From the NCBI GenBank assembly GCA_900291925.1, contig UWYS01000004.1, positions 124,001 to 188,000 of the forward strand: 64,000 bases of DNA. The letters are read 5' to 3'. The position numbers were made by a program, and so were the translations under genes. Below, piece after piece: positions 1 to 12,700 of the stretch. Position 1 is the first letter of the stretch. Each line of letters opens with the position of its first letter. The DNA is from Thecaphora thlaspeos (lineage: Eukaryota; Basidiomycota; Ustilaginomycetes; Urocystidales; Glomosporiaceae). Under the pieces are notes generated by a model. The model was not told the origin of the DNA, did not search any database, and worked only from the letters and a program-made list of their open reading frames with translations.

Positions 1-2220
1 GGAACTGGCTAATATACAAGAAGAGAAGGCTGTTACACCCCACATGCTTTGCTGGCAGCCTCTTGGATCTGCTGTCCCCACCTTCCAGCTTGGATCCATA
101 CCCCACTTTCCAACTCAGGCCTTGAAGCCTTAAGATGTATCAACAATCAATGCAGCCAACTAGGGGGAACATGACTTGCAGCAACAATCTTAAGCCCAAG
201 AAGGAGGCAGCTGGTCTGGAGAGAAACCTGGAGGTGGCAAAAAAAAAGCTTGTGAGGAGCAATGGGAGAAACAATAGGTTTCAAGGAGATGGATGTGCAA
301 TGTGAGGTGGCTTGAGGGCCTCAGTTGCCTTCACACTTGCCCAGGTACAAGCGCCAGGATTTGGAGCCAACAACAACACCCAAGACACCTGCAACTCCCA
401 AATACAGTGGCTTTGAGCCCAAGCCTCTGTCTCTTGGGTCATTCTCCCCAACATATTTGACCAGCACAGCAACCTCTTTGTATCGCAAAAGGCTCTACTG
501 GTCTTGCAGCCCAAATATAGGCCACAAAGGAATGACAGACGGCATTGCTACAGCAATTGCCTTCAACTTTTGGCAAGGACAATGCCACATGATGCAAATG
601 GCTGCCTTCTCCCTTCTTGGCAGGGGTCAGCAGGTGCATGTTGCATTCATGGAACAAAAGATGCTGCTGTCTGTCCAGGCTAGGTACCGACATTGCAACC
701 AAAAGTCCTTTCTTCCTTGCCCTCTTTGTTTGCCAAACATCTTTCCTTTCCCTCATTGTTTGTCCTTCCAGCTCCCTTCACCACAATTGCATCAACATAG
801 TTGTGTAACAGCAGCAAATTGAGATGAGAGGTGTGACTTTGTTGATGCTGATGATGGTTGTTGATTTGTAAAGAGAGAGTGTGATCAAGGAACTGGCTAT
901 ATATACAGAGAGGAGCAGACAAGTGGGTTGATTAAGGAGTGCCAGCTAGCAAGCCGGCATGTTGGCTCCAATGTGGGGAAAAATGTGTGGCCCATCTCCT
1001 GGGGTTCCAGCTCCTCCAAGCTCTGTAATCTGACTCTCCAACTTGGCAGTTGTTGGGCACAGCAACTTGCTTGACTGGGAGGAAGTCTATGGGCCAACTT
1101 GATTTCTGCTAAGGGAGTCATTCTCGCTCGAGGGCCGTTGCCACTTTGGTGCCCATGTCAGAGGGCAGAGCAATACTTGGTTGTGCATGGGTCCAGTGGG
1201 GGATGCTTGTGGGCACCGTTTGCGAGTGTCTGGGATACATGGGAGTGGTGTTAGGCATTATGGTTTTTGACAATGTGTGTTGACAGATATGGGGATGCTA
1301 GCAATGCGTTGTCAAGCTCCACTGGCAATGTGGCAAGCTTATAACAACTGTGTATTGACTAGACTGGATGCCAGATCCAGTCCTTGTCCCTAGATTGGCT
1401 CAGCTATATAAACAAGTGGCCACCTTGCCTTCATATCCTGCTGCCTGGAGGTTGCACCCTTGTAACAATAGCCCTTGCCCCACTTGTCCCAAAACCATCT
1501 GGCACACCAGCTTGATGTACCTTGCCCCAATGGTCCTTCCCAATGCCTGTCCTGTGCCCAGCTCTGGCCATGCCATTTGTCCACTATGCATAGTTGTCTT
1601 TGCTGTCACCTTATGCCAGCTGTTCCCCAGCAACTTGGTCTTGTGGCAGTAGGTCTCTGTATTCTGATGAGAGACTTGCTTGCCCAAGAGCAAGTTGCTG
1701 TCTGTGCTGGCTGGCCATGACAAGTTGCACCTCTCATTCCAAGTTTTCATGATTGTTGGTGATATTCTAGAGGGAGAGAGAGAGAGAGAGCAAAGGAACT
1801 GCCTAATATAGTGTCATCTTGTCAGCCCCTGTTTTGTCTAAAGCATTTGTGAAAGCACAGGATAAACTTGAGGTTGACAAGCACCAGATGTTCTCCCAGG
1901 GCAACCTGGACCTCCTGTTCCTATTGAGGTCACTCAGCTGCTAGGAACTGGCTGATATACAAGAAGAGGAGGTTGGTACATCCCACTTGCTTTGCTGACA
2001 GTCCCTTGCACCTGCACCCCATCTGTACCCTGTATTCCAACTCTAAAAACTAACATGGCATGGCTGTGCTTGTTTGGCAACAACCAGAAGTGGTGTGGAA
2101 AGTCACGCACTAATGTTTATTTGCCAAACTCACCATGAGCTCTGTGAATCTGGCAAACATTTGTCAATCGTGGATACAGAGAACTGCCCCTGTGGGAGAC
2201 TGCTGGAATCATGATGGGAT
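1..2220. repeat. CpG-depleted repeat block, probably decayed transposable-element sequence
   Basis: By eye I count only about 13 CpG dinucleotides in the first 2.1 kb, where a sequence of roughly 50% GC should have about 130. CpG becomes abundant from about 2225 onward. A motif beginning GGAACTGGCTAATATA recurs at 1, 889, 1795 and 1944. The copies at 1 and 1944 stay similar for about 100 bases, including the stretch around GCTTTGCTGRCAG. A related sequence with a TATATAAACAAG core lies near 1400. The open frames here are short and match no protein I recognise. Loss of CpG with excess TpG/CpA fits decay by cytosine methylation or a RIP-like process on a repeat. The class of element cannot be told. 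Confidence 0.6.
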
Positions 2221-2332
2221 GCTCCAACGCAATTCCCGCAGCCAGGACCCTGTTCGGAGAATCGTTGCATTCTTCCCGTCTCACCACCACCTGCACCGAT
2301 GTCAGAGCACAACCGCATCGCTACCTGCTCAG

Positions 2333-3221
2333 ATGAGTTCGCCAGACGCCCGACCTTTGAACTGGCCCTCCGACATCACGTATCTTTCCACATCCTCGAT
2401 CCCGTCGCCCCGACTTCCACATGGTCTCAAAGCACGATACTGCTCAGCGATCGAAGACCGTAGCAGCGAGTTCCATCCGTCGCGGTACAAGAAAGTACAG
2501 GTCGAGATCCGTAAGATTGATGCGAGCACGTCCTACTTGCCCCGCTTCTTCGCTTCGTCCTCCTCACTCTCGACGACACCGACACAACATCCAGCGCTGG
2601 GGCAGCGTGGTCTGTTTGCGCTGCACGGCATTCCACCTTACACCTTCATCCGTCCTTACTTTGGATCGGTGCACACGGAGGACGAGACGGACCCACACAG
2701 CGAATACGACATGAAAGTGGACCATATCGATGTATCTGGCTCCATAGCAATTGATGCGACAAGGTGTGGCAATGAGGCGAGATGTCAGTCGAGACCCGTA
2801 CCGAACGGCTTCCCGACACGAGAACGCTTGATCGAGGGCCTAACCTTCCTCCTCCCCTCTTTGCGAATCCGTCGGTGGTGCCACTCTTTCTGCAGTCGTG
2901 AACGACTATCGCTCCATCATGGCTCGTAACAACTGCCAGCTGGACGACTGGTCCCTCGTCGATAGCGTCGATGGGACAGAGCGCAAAGGGATGGGCATCT
3001 TTGCCGGTTCCAAACTCATCCGTGCTGGCACGGAGCTCACTGTCAACTACGGCAAAGGTTTCTGGAGCAGATATGCTCGAGACGAGGAGAGCGAAGAAGG
3101 GGCCGATCAGCAAGGGGTGGGCGGCGGCGGCGATGAGTCGATGGTTTCATCGCGTCCATCTACCTCACCCACACCGACGGCGACGAACCCAACGGTGCAA
3201 GCGCTCTTGGCTAGACAGTGA
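2333..3221 (+). CDS. SET-domain protein (putative lysine methyltransferase)
   Basis: Two exons, 2333-2783 and 2896-3221, with an intron using donor GTCAGT and acceptor CTGCAG; predicted 258 aa. The join restores the SET signature: GNEAR ends exon 1 and FVNDYR opens exon 2. Other SET features are GQRGLFAL (start of the domain), YFGSVH, IDATRCGN, and near the end AGTELTVNYGKGFW, which holds the conserved NYG tyrosine. These residues bind S-adenosylmethionine and the lysine channel. The tail after the SET domain is short and acidic, then rich in Gly/Ser/Pro. Start: the frame is open back to an ATG at 2135, but that lies in the CpG-poor block, so I prefer the ATG at 2333. The substrate (histone or other) cannot be told. 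Confidence 0.75.
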
Positions 3222-3431
3222 AAGAGGCTTGCAAGGCTCAATGCGGGGACAGGCGGAACCGCTGACCATGCCATCTTTGCCCGGCTAGGAACACACGCGC
3301 ACACAGGCTCACACGGGCTCTCACACAGGCTCTCGAAAGAGTGCGCCGGCGGACGAGAAGGTGTGATTAGCAAACGGAGATGAACGACTTGACAAAGAGC
3401 CGAAGGAGAAAGCGGAGCAAGAGGATTCCGC

Positions 3432-6400
3432 TTACTGTCTGTGCTTGTTGCTCTTGCCCGTGAAGCTGATGTCCTGGCCCTTGTCCTTGGCCCTCTTGCC
3501 TGCGACTTGCGAGAGGGGGACGTAGGCGTACGGGCTCTTGCCGTCCTTGGTGATGTCTCCATCGGCCTTGCGGGCGCGGAACTCGGCGCCGATGCGCTCC
3601 TTTTCCTTCCTACGCTTCTTGACCTTGACCTTGGCGGCCGGCGGTCCACCTGCGGCGGCGCACTCGGCGGCCTCCTCAGCGGCCATCTGCTCCTCGTCCA
3701 GCTGGCGTTCCTGCTCACGAGACCTCTTGTTGTTCTTGTTGAACTTGACCGCACCTCCACGCGAGAGCGTGAATCCGTCACGACCCCGGTCCTTGTCGAG
3801 GTAGGCTCGTCCGGCGCCGTCCACGTCGGCCGCTCCGCCATCTGCGGCGGCTAACATGTCTGTGGCCGAAGGTCCACCCTCTTCTTCCCTATCCGGCTCG
3901 TTGATCAGCAGACGTCCGGTCGCCTCGTCCAACGAGAACTTGGCAGCGTCCTGGCCCGGCTTCCTGCGGCGATCCGCCTTTGCGTTTGGGTTGCTGGCGG
4001 TAATGCGCACGGCCGCCGACCTGTCCAGGAGGTCCATCGGCTCGTCGTCGTCGTCCTCCATAATGTAGGCCTGGTCCTCGTGTTGGCGACGGTTCCTCGT
4101 CTTGCGCTGTCCAGCGAGGGCTTCCGATCCCTTTCCGTTCTTGCGAGCACCGGCGGTGCGGGCGCCGCTGCCTTTCTCGTCCGAGTCTTCGTCGCCCGAC
4201 AGCTCGCTCTCACTGCCGTAGATCACCTCTTCGAAGGCATCGTTGCCCGTCGAGCGCTTAGGCGCCCTGGGCCCAGCCTCGTCGTCCGAAAACTCCTCGC
4301 CCTCGCCTCCGTCCTGGTTCTTCTGACGCTTGGCCCGCTCCTTGCGCTTCTTGATGTTGACAACGACCTTACGGTTCTCCTCGGGACAGAGGTCGTGGAT
4401 TCTGTCGTATCCGAAGCGACGCAGCAGTCGCTCGAACATGTGTCGGATCTTGGGTTTGAAGTGCATCGTGTGCTCCGAGCTCCATCCCAGCAGCGCCGGG
4501 ATCAGCGCAGCGAGGTGCTTGTCGAGCAACGAGGAAGGGTAGCCAACAATGGCGACTTTGACAAAACCCAAGGCGCCCTTGACGATCTCGCGGTTGGCGC
4601 TTTGGAGGAACACTTCGATCGTGGAGAGCATCTCGTCGAGCATGTCCGCCGGAAGGTCCTCTTTGAACTCGTACACCAGCCGCGAGATGGCGGTAATGGA
4701 GGCACTGATCATGTGCGGCGTGGCTCCGGCCATTCCCGCCGCCACCATGGTCAGGTACTCGCCAACGCTGGCCTGGACGGTGGCTGCGTCCTGCATGTCG
4801 GTGTTATCGTCTTCACCTTGGGGTTCCTCGCCATCGTCGCCGGCTCCGGAGCTCTTGGCGCCATCGACGAGCCCGCGATTGATCGAGCCGCCGGCGGCCA
4901 TCTTGTTGCCCATCTGAACCAGGAGCTCGTAGGCGTGATCGCGGGTGGCCTGATTGGCCTCCTTGGTCGCCAAGACGGCCTCTGGGATGATGGACGGCAG
5001 GAAGTGGAGCTCGTTGGCCGGAATGTTGGGCACGAGTGTAGCCAGTAGGAGGATACGATCTCGCTTGGCTCCCGAGGCAATGTCTGCCGTGCTGTCTCGC
5101 AGCTTCGAGAGCAGCTCGCCGACCCTGTTGCCCTGCCCGTCTTTGGCCGAGTCTAGGCGGAGCACCTGGTTGCCAGTAGGGCCGTCTACGAGCCGGCTCA
5201 GGATCTTGTACGTCTTCTTCTGCACGCCAGAGTCGTGGCTGCGAAGGAGGCGGCCTTCGCAGGCGAAGCTGAAGAGGTCGGCAGCACCGTCGACGTCGGC
5301 CTTGGCAAGGAAGGGCACCAGGGCCACAAGGAGATCCAGCATGGTGTGCGGCACGGGCGGAATGGCGCCGACTCCTTCCTTGACCGCCCTGCCTCTTGGC
5401 AATGCGCCGAGCGACTGCTCGAGCGTCCCCTTGACCTTGGTGTACGTGCCGACAATGTCAGAGTCCTTCATGATCGAGAGGTAGGTGCAGATACACTCGT
5501 AAATGTAGCCTCGAGATGAGCTGGACGATTGGGAGAAGACGTTGAACAAGACAGCCAGCAGGTTGGGCGCGAGTGCCGAGAGGTGGGCAATGTTGGCCTT
5601 GCCGTCGGCCTGATCCAGAGCAAAGGCCGCCTTGAGCGTTTCCGCAGAGGCCCCGGAGTTGACGAGCGCTTCGCTGCGCTCCACGAGCGCCTGAAGGCCA
5701 CGGCAGACGCTCGGTCTAAGGCCGGGCTGGGTGTAAAGGACATTGGTCAGAAGCTCGGCGAACTGTCGGGTCAAGGCCTCGGTGAGGTCGACCGGCATGT
5801 CGCAGTACGAGGGGAAGCAGGCCCACACTTGCTCGGTCAGCGCCTCCCACATCTTGGCCTCGACCGGTCGTGCGACGCCATCCGCACCACCCTGCTGAGC
5901 TTCGGCCCGCTTGTCGAAGAGACTCTCGCTGAGCGGGACAAAATATTCGGTAAAGTGCGAGAGCTCGGCGTTTGTGATCTTGTTGCGCATCAGGGGCAGC
6001 AGCCATGCCCGTCCGTTCCCGCCGTTCTCGCCAAACAAGTTGAGCGGTAGCGCTTCCAGGAGCATGCGCGGACCGCACACCTCTACGGCGGTGCTGATGA
6101 CGGCATCGGCGTACTCGCGGTGTTCGAAAGTGGGCTGCGAACGCATGTCAGCAACTTGCTTGACTAGGTGGAAGGTCAGAGGACCGGCTGCGGCCTCCCT
6201 GCCCCTCTCTCCATCGCGGCCGTCTGTGTACTTGTGTCGCAAGCGGGCGATGATGGCCGCGAGGATGCTAAGTATCTCGGGTCGCGACTGAACGTACTGG
6301 AGCGACTGACGGCCCAGCGCGTCGTCGAGCGACCGGACCATCTGCAAAAAGGCGGACCCTTCCTCCTTTGCGCTGTGGGCCCGGACAGCCTCGGCGATGG

Positions 6401-7927
6401 CGGCATCCGGCACGCAGTATCGGACCAACGCGCAGAGCGCATCGCGTCCGGCCACGCGCACCAGTGGCGAGGTCCTGCTGGCGTCCGACTTGGTGGAGAG
6501 CGACATGGCAAACACCTCGGTCCACACGTCCGGGACGATCGCCCAGGCTGCGCGGCCCTCGTCGAATTGCGAATAGGCCACCAAGGCGTGCTCGAGAGCG
6601 CCGAGGTACGAGGGGATGAGCTGCACATCGGTCGTCGAGGGCATGACACCGGGCGACCGCAGCGAGCCGATGAGGTGGACCAGCGTCTTTTGGCCGATCG
6701 ACAAGGGTTCTGACGAGGGATGCGTCGGGGCCAGGAGGACAGAAGTGGAGCCGGTGAGCGCGGGAGAGCGGCAGTTTTTGAAGATGGCCTCAAACACGTC
6801 GAGGGCGGCGACACTGAGGAAGGGGTTCTGAAGCTCGGGAAGGCGTAGCAGCACGCCGCAGAGTGAGTCGACGAAGCTGACGGGGAGCACGTTGATGATC
6901 TGCTTGACGAAGCCGCAGATCCAGATGCCGACGCTCGCGTTGTCGCCTTCCGTGACCCATTGCTGGCGGAGCGCTGCGGCGACCGAGGCCTCCCTGGCCT
7001 TGCCGGACTTTTTGTCGTACCGAGCAGTCTTCCGCTGCCCCTTTTTGGAGGGAACGACGGCACCGGCGTCGGCGACGGTGGAGAGGGTGCGGGTGCACCA
7101 ATCAAATGTCGGGATCGCCAGCGGGTGCTTTGGCTTTGTGGAGGTGAAGGCGGGCGACGAGGTGGGGAGGATGCTGCAGACGAGCCCCTGCGCCCGTCTG
7201 CGCACCTTGGGCCGAATGTCGGCGCAGAGACTGAGCGCGGCGTTCCAGCATGCGCCAAGTGGCGTGTCCTTCTGGAGCGCCGTCAGGTCGGAGCTGAAGG
7301 AGGCCAGGATGGCCTGGAGCACGCCCAGGGCCGCTCGCAAAGTGGCCGGGTAGTCTTGGGCTGCGGCTGCGTCGTGGGCGTCCAGATGGGGTTTGGAGAG
7401 GATGGCGCCGATAGGGGGGACCACCGAGGTCAGGCGAGCTCGGAGGACACCGGCACTGACGTACGGTGCGACGATGGAGAGGAGGTAGACGACACACGGG
7501 AGCAACGTTGGAAGCGCCTGGCGGGACAGATGGTAGAGGAAGACAAGTAAAGAAAACACGGCGTTGCTCAGCGGTCAGCGCGGTCAGCACGGGTCGGTGA
7601 TGGAGGAAAGGCGGCCGAGGATAGATGAGGATGGGGAGTTGAGAAGCCTGTGCTCACCTGTCTGCTCAATGCTATCCCAAGCATGCTGTCTAGAGCGAGG
7701 AAGTACTCTGCGGGCTGGCGCTGGGTGACTGCGTGTTTGCCGGGCTGGAGGCCGCTTGGCTTTGAGCTGGATGCGGCATCCTGTTCGTTGAGCGTAGACT
7801 CGATGGCGACGAGCAGCTGCGCGGGGGCTCGTTGGTTGTCCAGCTTCGACGAGGTGTGGTGGCGGATCTTGGAGAGGGCGGTGTGGAGGCCGTCGAGGTC
7901 GGCGGGGGCAGCGGCGTCTGTCGCCAT
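3432..7927 (-). CDS. RRP12: Ribosomal RNA processing protein 12 (Rrp12, NUC173/HEAT-repeat protein)
   Basis: Two exons, 7927-7658 and 7517-3432, about 1451 aa. The phase-0 intron 7518-7657 has donor GTGAGC and acceptor CAG. Exon 1 gives the N-terminus with IRHHTSSKLDNQ and FLALDSMLG, typical of Rrp12, and exon 2 continues directly with ALPTLLPCVVYLLS. The body is a long helical HEAT-type array. The C-terminal 300 residues are acidic and basic by turns and contain EPMDLLDR and KFSLDEATGRLLI, hallmarks of the family. Rrp12 is known to act in 40S and 60S precursor maturation and export from the nucleus. The length matches fungal Rrp12. The 5' region carries a (GT)15 run 15 bases before the start codon. 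Confidence 0.93.
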
Positions 7928-7939
7928 CTCTGCGGCGGC

Positions 7940-7973
<34 letters not shown>

Positions 7974-8533
7974 GGGAGGGGGATGGGTCGGTAGGGATGA
8001 TGGTCGTAGCTGACGAGGAGCGAGCGAGGTGGGCCAGACGGCACCGGCCGCCCGAGCAGTGGCGAGTGCCAGCAGCTCGCGGCTGGCGGCTGGCGGCTCG
8101 CAGCTGGCGACTCGCAGCTGGCGGCTCGCAACTGGCGGCTCGCACCCGCGAAGGAAAATTTCCTCTTTGCCTGCGCTCGACGCCCGATATTCTCGTGTCG
8201 TTCCTCGGCACTCGGAAAGTAGTCTGGCTCCGAGATCGAGGGTGGTGGGTGTCGTCGAAGCCACTCCCCAGACAAAAACGCTCCTCAATCCAGAGTGCCC
8301 GCAATGCCAACCGATAGCGTGTCACATCAGCGTCTCGCTACGACCGCCACAACATCAGCATGCGACGATGCGGCATTCGAGTCTTGTTGCGTTCGCCCTC
8401 AGTTGATTCTCAGTCATCTCGAATTCTCATGGCCGATCCCGTCACCGGCTGCGCAGTCTTTCCGATCTTCTGTACAGGCCAAAAGAACAGTTCGCCATCT
8501 CTTGAGACATCCTTTCTCTTACCCCCCCCCCTC
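7928..8533. promoter_or_regulatory. 5' region of RRP12 and 3' region of COP1
   Basis: No gene is seen between the RRP12 start and the COP1 stop (both minus strand). The stretch holds a (GT)15 microsatellite at 7942-7971, four copies of a 14-base repeat at 8090-8145, and a C-run near 8521-8532 just downstream of the COP1 stop. It must contain the RRP12 promoter, but no clear TATA box was recognised. Confidence 0.5.
8090..8145. repeat. Four tandem copies of a 14-bp unit
   Basis: The unit is CTGGCGGCTCGCAG. Copies 1-4 differ by one or two bases (GGCGACTC in copy 2; last base A in copy 3 and C in copy 4). It lies in the RRP12 upstream region. Confidence 0.85.
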
Positions 8534-11500
8534 TTAGGCCGCAAAGCTTCGAAGGCCGCCGCCCAGCTTGCCAACCTCGCTGATCTGTGTCACCTTGCAT
8601 AGCGTCCCCTTGAACTCGGGCAGGTATCGCGTGCCCGTCAGCGCATCCTGCACCGATCCCGCACCGCCGGCCGGGATCAACACATGGCTTCCCGCGCAAA
8701 TGACAAACGTTCGCTCCAGCGGGTCGTAGCCCGACACGTCGACCGCGTCCTTCGGGCTTCGCTCGGCCAGCGAGATGATCTGCTGCGCCTTCTGCGCAAT
8801 CGCCGGAGCAGGCGACAGCTCGAGCAGCCGTCGCGCAAAGCTCGCCGCCATCGTATAGTTGTTGACCTTCCTCGCCTCAGTCATGGCACTGCGCAGCGCC
8901 AGGCTCTGATGCGGCGGCTGCAGCTGCGCGTGCGTGAACAACGCCGCGAGCTCCAGGTTGCGCGCCACGTTGGTCGGCTCTGTCGCAACCAGCCGCCTGC
9001 GACCCAGCTCAATCGAGACACCCAGAATGTACTCGCGGCACAGCACAATGAGGTCTTGGATCTGCCGGCCGAGCATCGGTGGGGAGCAAGGTCAGAGGAT
9101 CGCGGTCAGCACGCCCACGGTACCCAACGAGAGCAGGTGAATGTCCGCGCAAAACTTACCTCGTTGGCCTCGGCCTCAGTCTTGGCGGGCGTCAGGACGA
9201 GCTGATGCAGTAGCGATCGGAAGATGTCCTCTGCATCCGCCAGTTTGTTCGTGCTGACCGCCTTGTAGCCCTCCTGCAGCTCGTTTGACGTCAGCTGCTG
9301 GACCGTCCGAGGCGAGGCCGGCAGAGCCTTAGAGACCTTGCCCTCGGTCTCCTCGTTGTTGCGACGCAGCAGCACCTCAATCGGTCCCACTGAGGGCGCG
9401 GCGGGGAGGTAGCTTCGCGCGCCGAGGTACGAAGCCAGGAAGAGAGGCTTGAGCGGTGCAAAGTCAACGATGCCCGCTTGCCGCGAGAGAAGCGTCATTG
9501 CGGTCTCTATCGAGCCCGCGGCAGCGTGATCGGCGGCAACGGGAGAGTTTCGCAGCCAGTGTTCGGCTTCGGAGCTCCCGGCCCCAAGGCCATCCACCGG
9601 CGGCTGTTCGAGCGGCGCAACGACTGCCTCCTCGGCCTCTGGCATGACGTCCTCCTCGCCCGCCAGGTCCCAGGCTTCCTCAGCTTCCCCGAAATCGCTC
9701 ACTGAGTTGGCAGCGCCGAGCGCGTCGTCGTCGTCGTCATCATCAGCCGCCTCCTCGAGGGCGTCGCCGTCGAGCCACGAGTCCATGTCGTGCGCCTTGG
9801 CCCCGTTGACGAGGTTGTCCTTGAAGATAGGACCGCCCTCGTTGTCGGCCACAAGCGCCTTATCAAAGAAGCTCTGCTGCGCCGCGACCGAGGGCCAATT
9901 GTACAGGTAGGCGCTCGAGACAGTGGCCGGAGGGGCCAGCTTCGATGTGCCCTCGCCGAGATCGAGCTGACGGTCCAGTTCCGCGGCGGCCTCGGGCGAG
10001 CCGCTCTGCGCTGCGATGGCGGCGGCGCGATCGTTCTGGCCGCTGGTCTTGGCGGCAGCGTAGGCGAGGGCCGGTAGCCCGACACCTTGCAGAACCGTGG
10101 CGCGGGCCTCGGCGTTGCCGAGGTAGAGCGAGTTGTGGAAGCGGCTCAGGTGGTCGCCCCGCTTTTCGGCGATGACGGCCATCTTGGCCAGCTTCTCGGC
10201 GTTGCCGGTGATCAGATAGAGGAAGCTGAGCTTCTCGAAATTCTTGGTGCGTTGGTAGGCCCGCTCGACGATCTTGTGGTTACCCTGACGCAGCGCGGCC
10301 GCGCCGAGCCTGTCCCACACCTCGGGAGCGTTGATGGCCTCGGCAGTCTCGAGGGCCACCTCGAGGTTGCCGCACTCGATCGCGAGGTCGAAGCGCGTGC
10401 TCTTGTCCTGCACAAAGTGAAGCGCAATCTCGGGGTAGCCTTTCTTCTGGAGGAAAGCAATGATAGCCTGCCCAACGAGGTTGCTGTTCTTGATGATACT
10501 TAGCACCTCATCGTACTGGCCGCGCACCAGGGCCAGCTTGAAGCGGAACTCGGTCGGATCGATCGTGATGTTGTGCGGACGGGCCGAGCGGTCGAGGCAG
10601 GAGACCGTCTTTCCCTTGACACGGGTCAGATAGATGGGCTGCTCGAGCGTCTTGATGATGCCGTTGTCGCCCTGCGGCAGGGCGTACTTGATGTGGTTGA
10701 GGGTGCTGTAGATCAGCACGCCGCTCTCGTCCCAGGAGGCGCTCTTGATCCGGATCGTCTCGTGGATCAGGTTGCTCTGGCCGAGCGTCTTGCTGGCGAG
10801 CGTGATGGAGTGCTTGCTGAGCAGCGCCACCATGCTGCCGTCGAGGCTCCAGACGACGTACTTGACGGCGGGACTCGAAAGCTCGGCAAGCGTCTTCTGC
10901 TGCTGGATGTCGTAGAGGATGACGCCGGTCGCAGTGCTGAGGATGAGGCTCGCGGTGCCGCCAAAGAAAATCTCATTGGTGGGCTGGGGCGGAGTGATGG
11001 TCTTGGTGACGGCGTTGTTGAGGTCGCGGATCTCGATCGTCTGCGCGGCCTTGTCAAGTACGGCGAAGCGGTTGCGGGCCACAAAGATGACACTCGATCC
11101 CTGCCCGCGCTTGCCGACGCTCGACGAATCGGCCAGGTCGCCGGTTGTGTCGCGAGGCAGCGGCGCCACATCGAAGACGCCCTGCTCACCGTTGACCGAC
11201 GTGACGATGACGGAGCGCTCCGCCGGATTGTAGCTGAGCGTTCGCGGCTGGACGTACTGGTTACCAAGCCGCTTGACGGAAAGAAGGGGCTGGTCGACGC
11301 CCGTGCTGTAGTCGAGCGAGCGGACCTGCTTGTTGCGGACGTAGAAGAGGCTGTTCTGGTGCAGGGCAAACGCCGGCCTCTCGCGCTCCAGCTTAAAGAC
11401 GATCAGGCCGTTGTCGTGGCCGGCGGCAAACAAGTTCAACGTCGGGTGGGCCGTCAGCACCCAGAAGCGGTCCGACTCGCGGCGGAACGTCTGGACGGCC

Positions 11501-12700
11501 GTACGCTTGCCCATGTCCCAGACGCGAATCGTCTTGTCCTCGGCATCGGAGATGATGAGCTCGTGCCGTGGGTGGAAGAGGGCGCAGGAGACGTTGTTGA
11601 AATGGCCGCGGCAGGTGTCGACCTCCCACGCCTTGGTGTCCGACATCCTCCAGAGCTTAATCTGCCGATCGTCGCCGGCAGAGACGATCAGAGGCAGCGT
11701 CGGGTGGAACGAGGCCCAGCTGTGACGGAGGAAAAGGCCCGGGGGGCGAGGGGGATAAACGGGAAAAGTATGCACCAAAGGCCGGTCAGCAAAGTCCATG
11801 GCAGGCGCTCCCCCAAACCTGCCGCTCTCTGTCGACATTTCTCTTCCCTCGTCGCCTAGCACCCGATGTTGAACATTGCAGGCCCTTTTGGACTCACTTC
11901 ACTCCTCTGTCGTGACCCTCGAGCACGTATTTGACCACGACGTCGGTGTTGCCAAAGAGGTCGGCCTGGCCGCTGTTGGCCCGGGCGATCTGCTCCTCGA
12001 TGCTCATCGGCTGCGCCGAAGTGTTCTTCTTGCGGAGGCCGCTGATGTCCCAGACGCGCACGGTCTGGTCCATCGAGGCCGAGACGATGAGGTCCTCCTT
12101 TGGGTGGAACTGGGCGCACATGATGTAGTGGTTGTGCCCAGTGAGGATGGCGATGCAGGTGCGGCTCTGCCAGTTCCAGATGCGGATGGTCTGGTCGTCC
12201 GAGGCGCTGAGGATCCAGGGGTGTTCATTGTGGAAGAAGACGGTGCGGACGTAGTCGAGGTGGCCGTTGAGCGTGAAAAGGCACTTGCGGGTCTTGTGGT
12301 TCCAGACCTTGATCTTGTAGTCGTCGCCGCCGCTGACAAGTAGTGGCTGGCTGGGGTGAAAGCAGATGCCACGGACGGGGCCGTCGTGCTCCTCTAGCCG
12401 GTCGTAGATGGTGCCGGTCTGGTAGTTCCACAGCTGGATCGAACCATTGTGGAGCGAGGAGGCGAGCAAGGGCAGCTTGGGATGGAAGGCGATGCCTTTG
12501 ACCCTGTTGGACTTAGACTCGAACTATGAGCAAGAGCGGCAGGGGTGAGAGAGCGTGTAGCAGCAGGGAGGAGAGATCAAGAGGCTCAGCAGTCAGCACC
12601 GAACGCGCGCGAAGGCGGCGACGAATGTGGAAACAGTGCGCGCAGCGCAGAGGAGGGCCATAAGGGATGGCGCGCATCTCGGTCGCACCTTTGTTAGCAT
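8534..12700 (-). CDS. COP1: Coatomer subunit alpha (COPI coat, alpha-COP)
   Basis: Four exons: 12700-12689, 12523-11898, 11719-9160 and 9061-8534, giving 1241 aa, the usual family length. Exon 1 codes only Met-Leu-Thr-Lys and joins [15 protein letters not shown], the canonical alpha-COP N-terminus. Introns are 165, 178 and 98 nt with GTGCGA, GTGAGT and GTAAGT donors. About the first 330 residues are WD40 repeats ([31 protein letters not shown]). An alpha-solenoid follows, then the C-terminal COPI domain ([24 protein letters not shown]) that binds epsilon-COP. Alpha-COP recognises dilysine cargo signals in Golgi-to-ER retrograde transport. The yeast name is COP1/RET1. The frame is intact. Confidence 0.95.

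Noticed and set aside
325..822. 165-codon frame in the CpG-poor block as a transposon protein
   Set aside because: No transposase, integrase or reverse-transcriptase motif could be seen; the block is kept as a repeat only.
4080..5048. 322-codon plus-strand frame
   Set aside because: Lies antisense to RRP12; its translation mirrors the codon bias of the real gene and has no domain.
10573..11859. 428-codon plus-strand frame
   Set aside because: Antisense shadow of COP1; low-complexity Asp/Arg/Val-rich translation.
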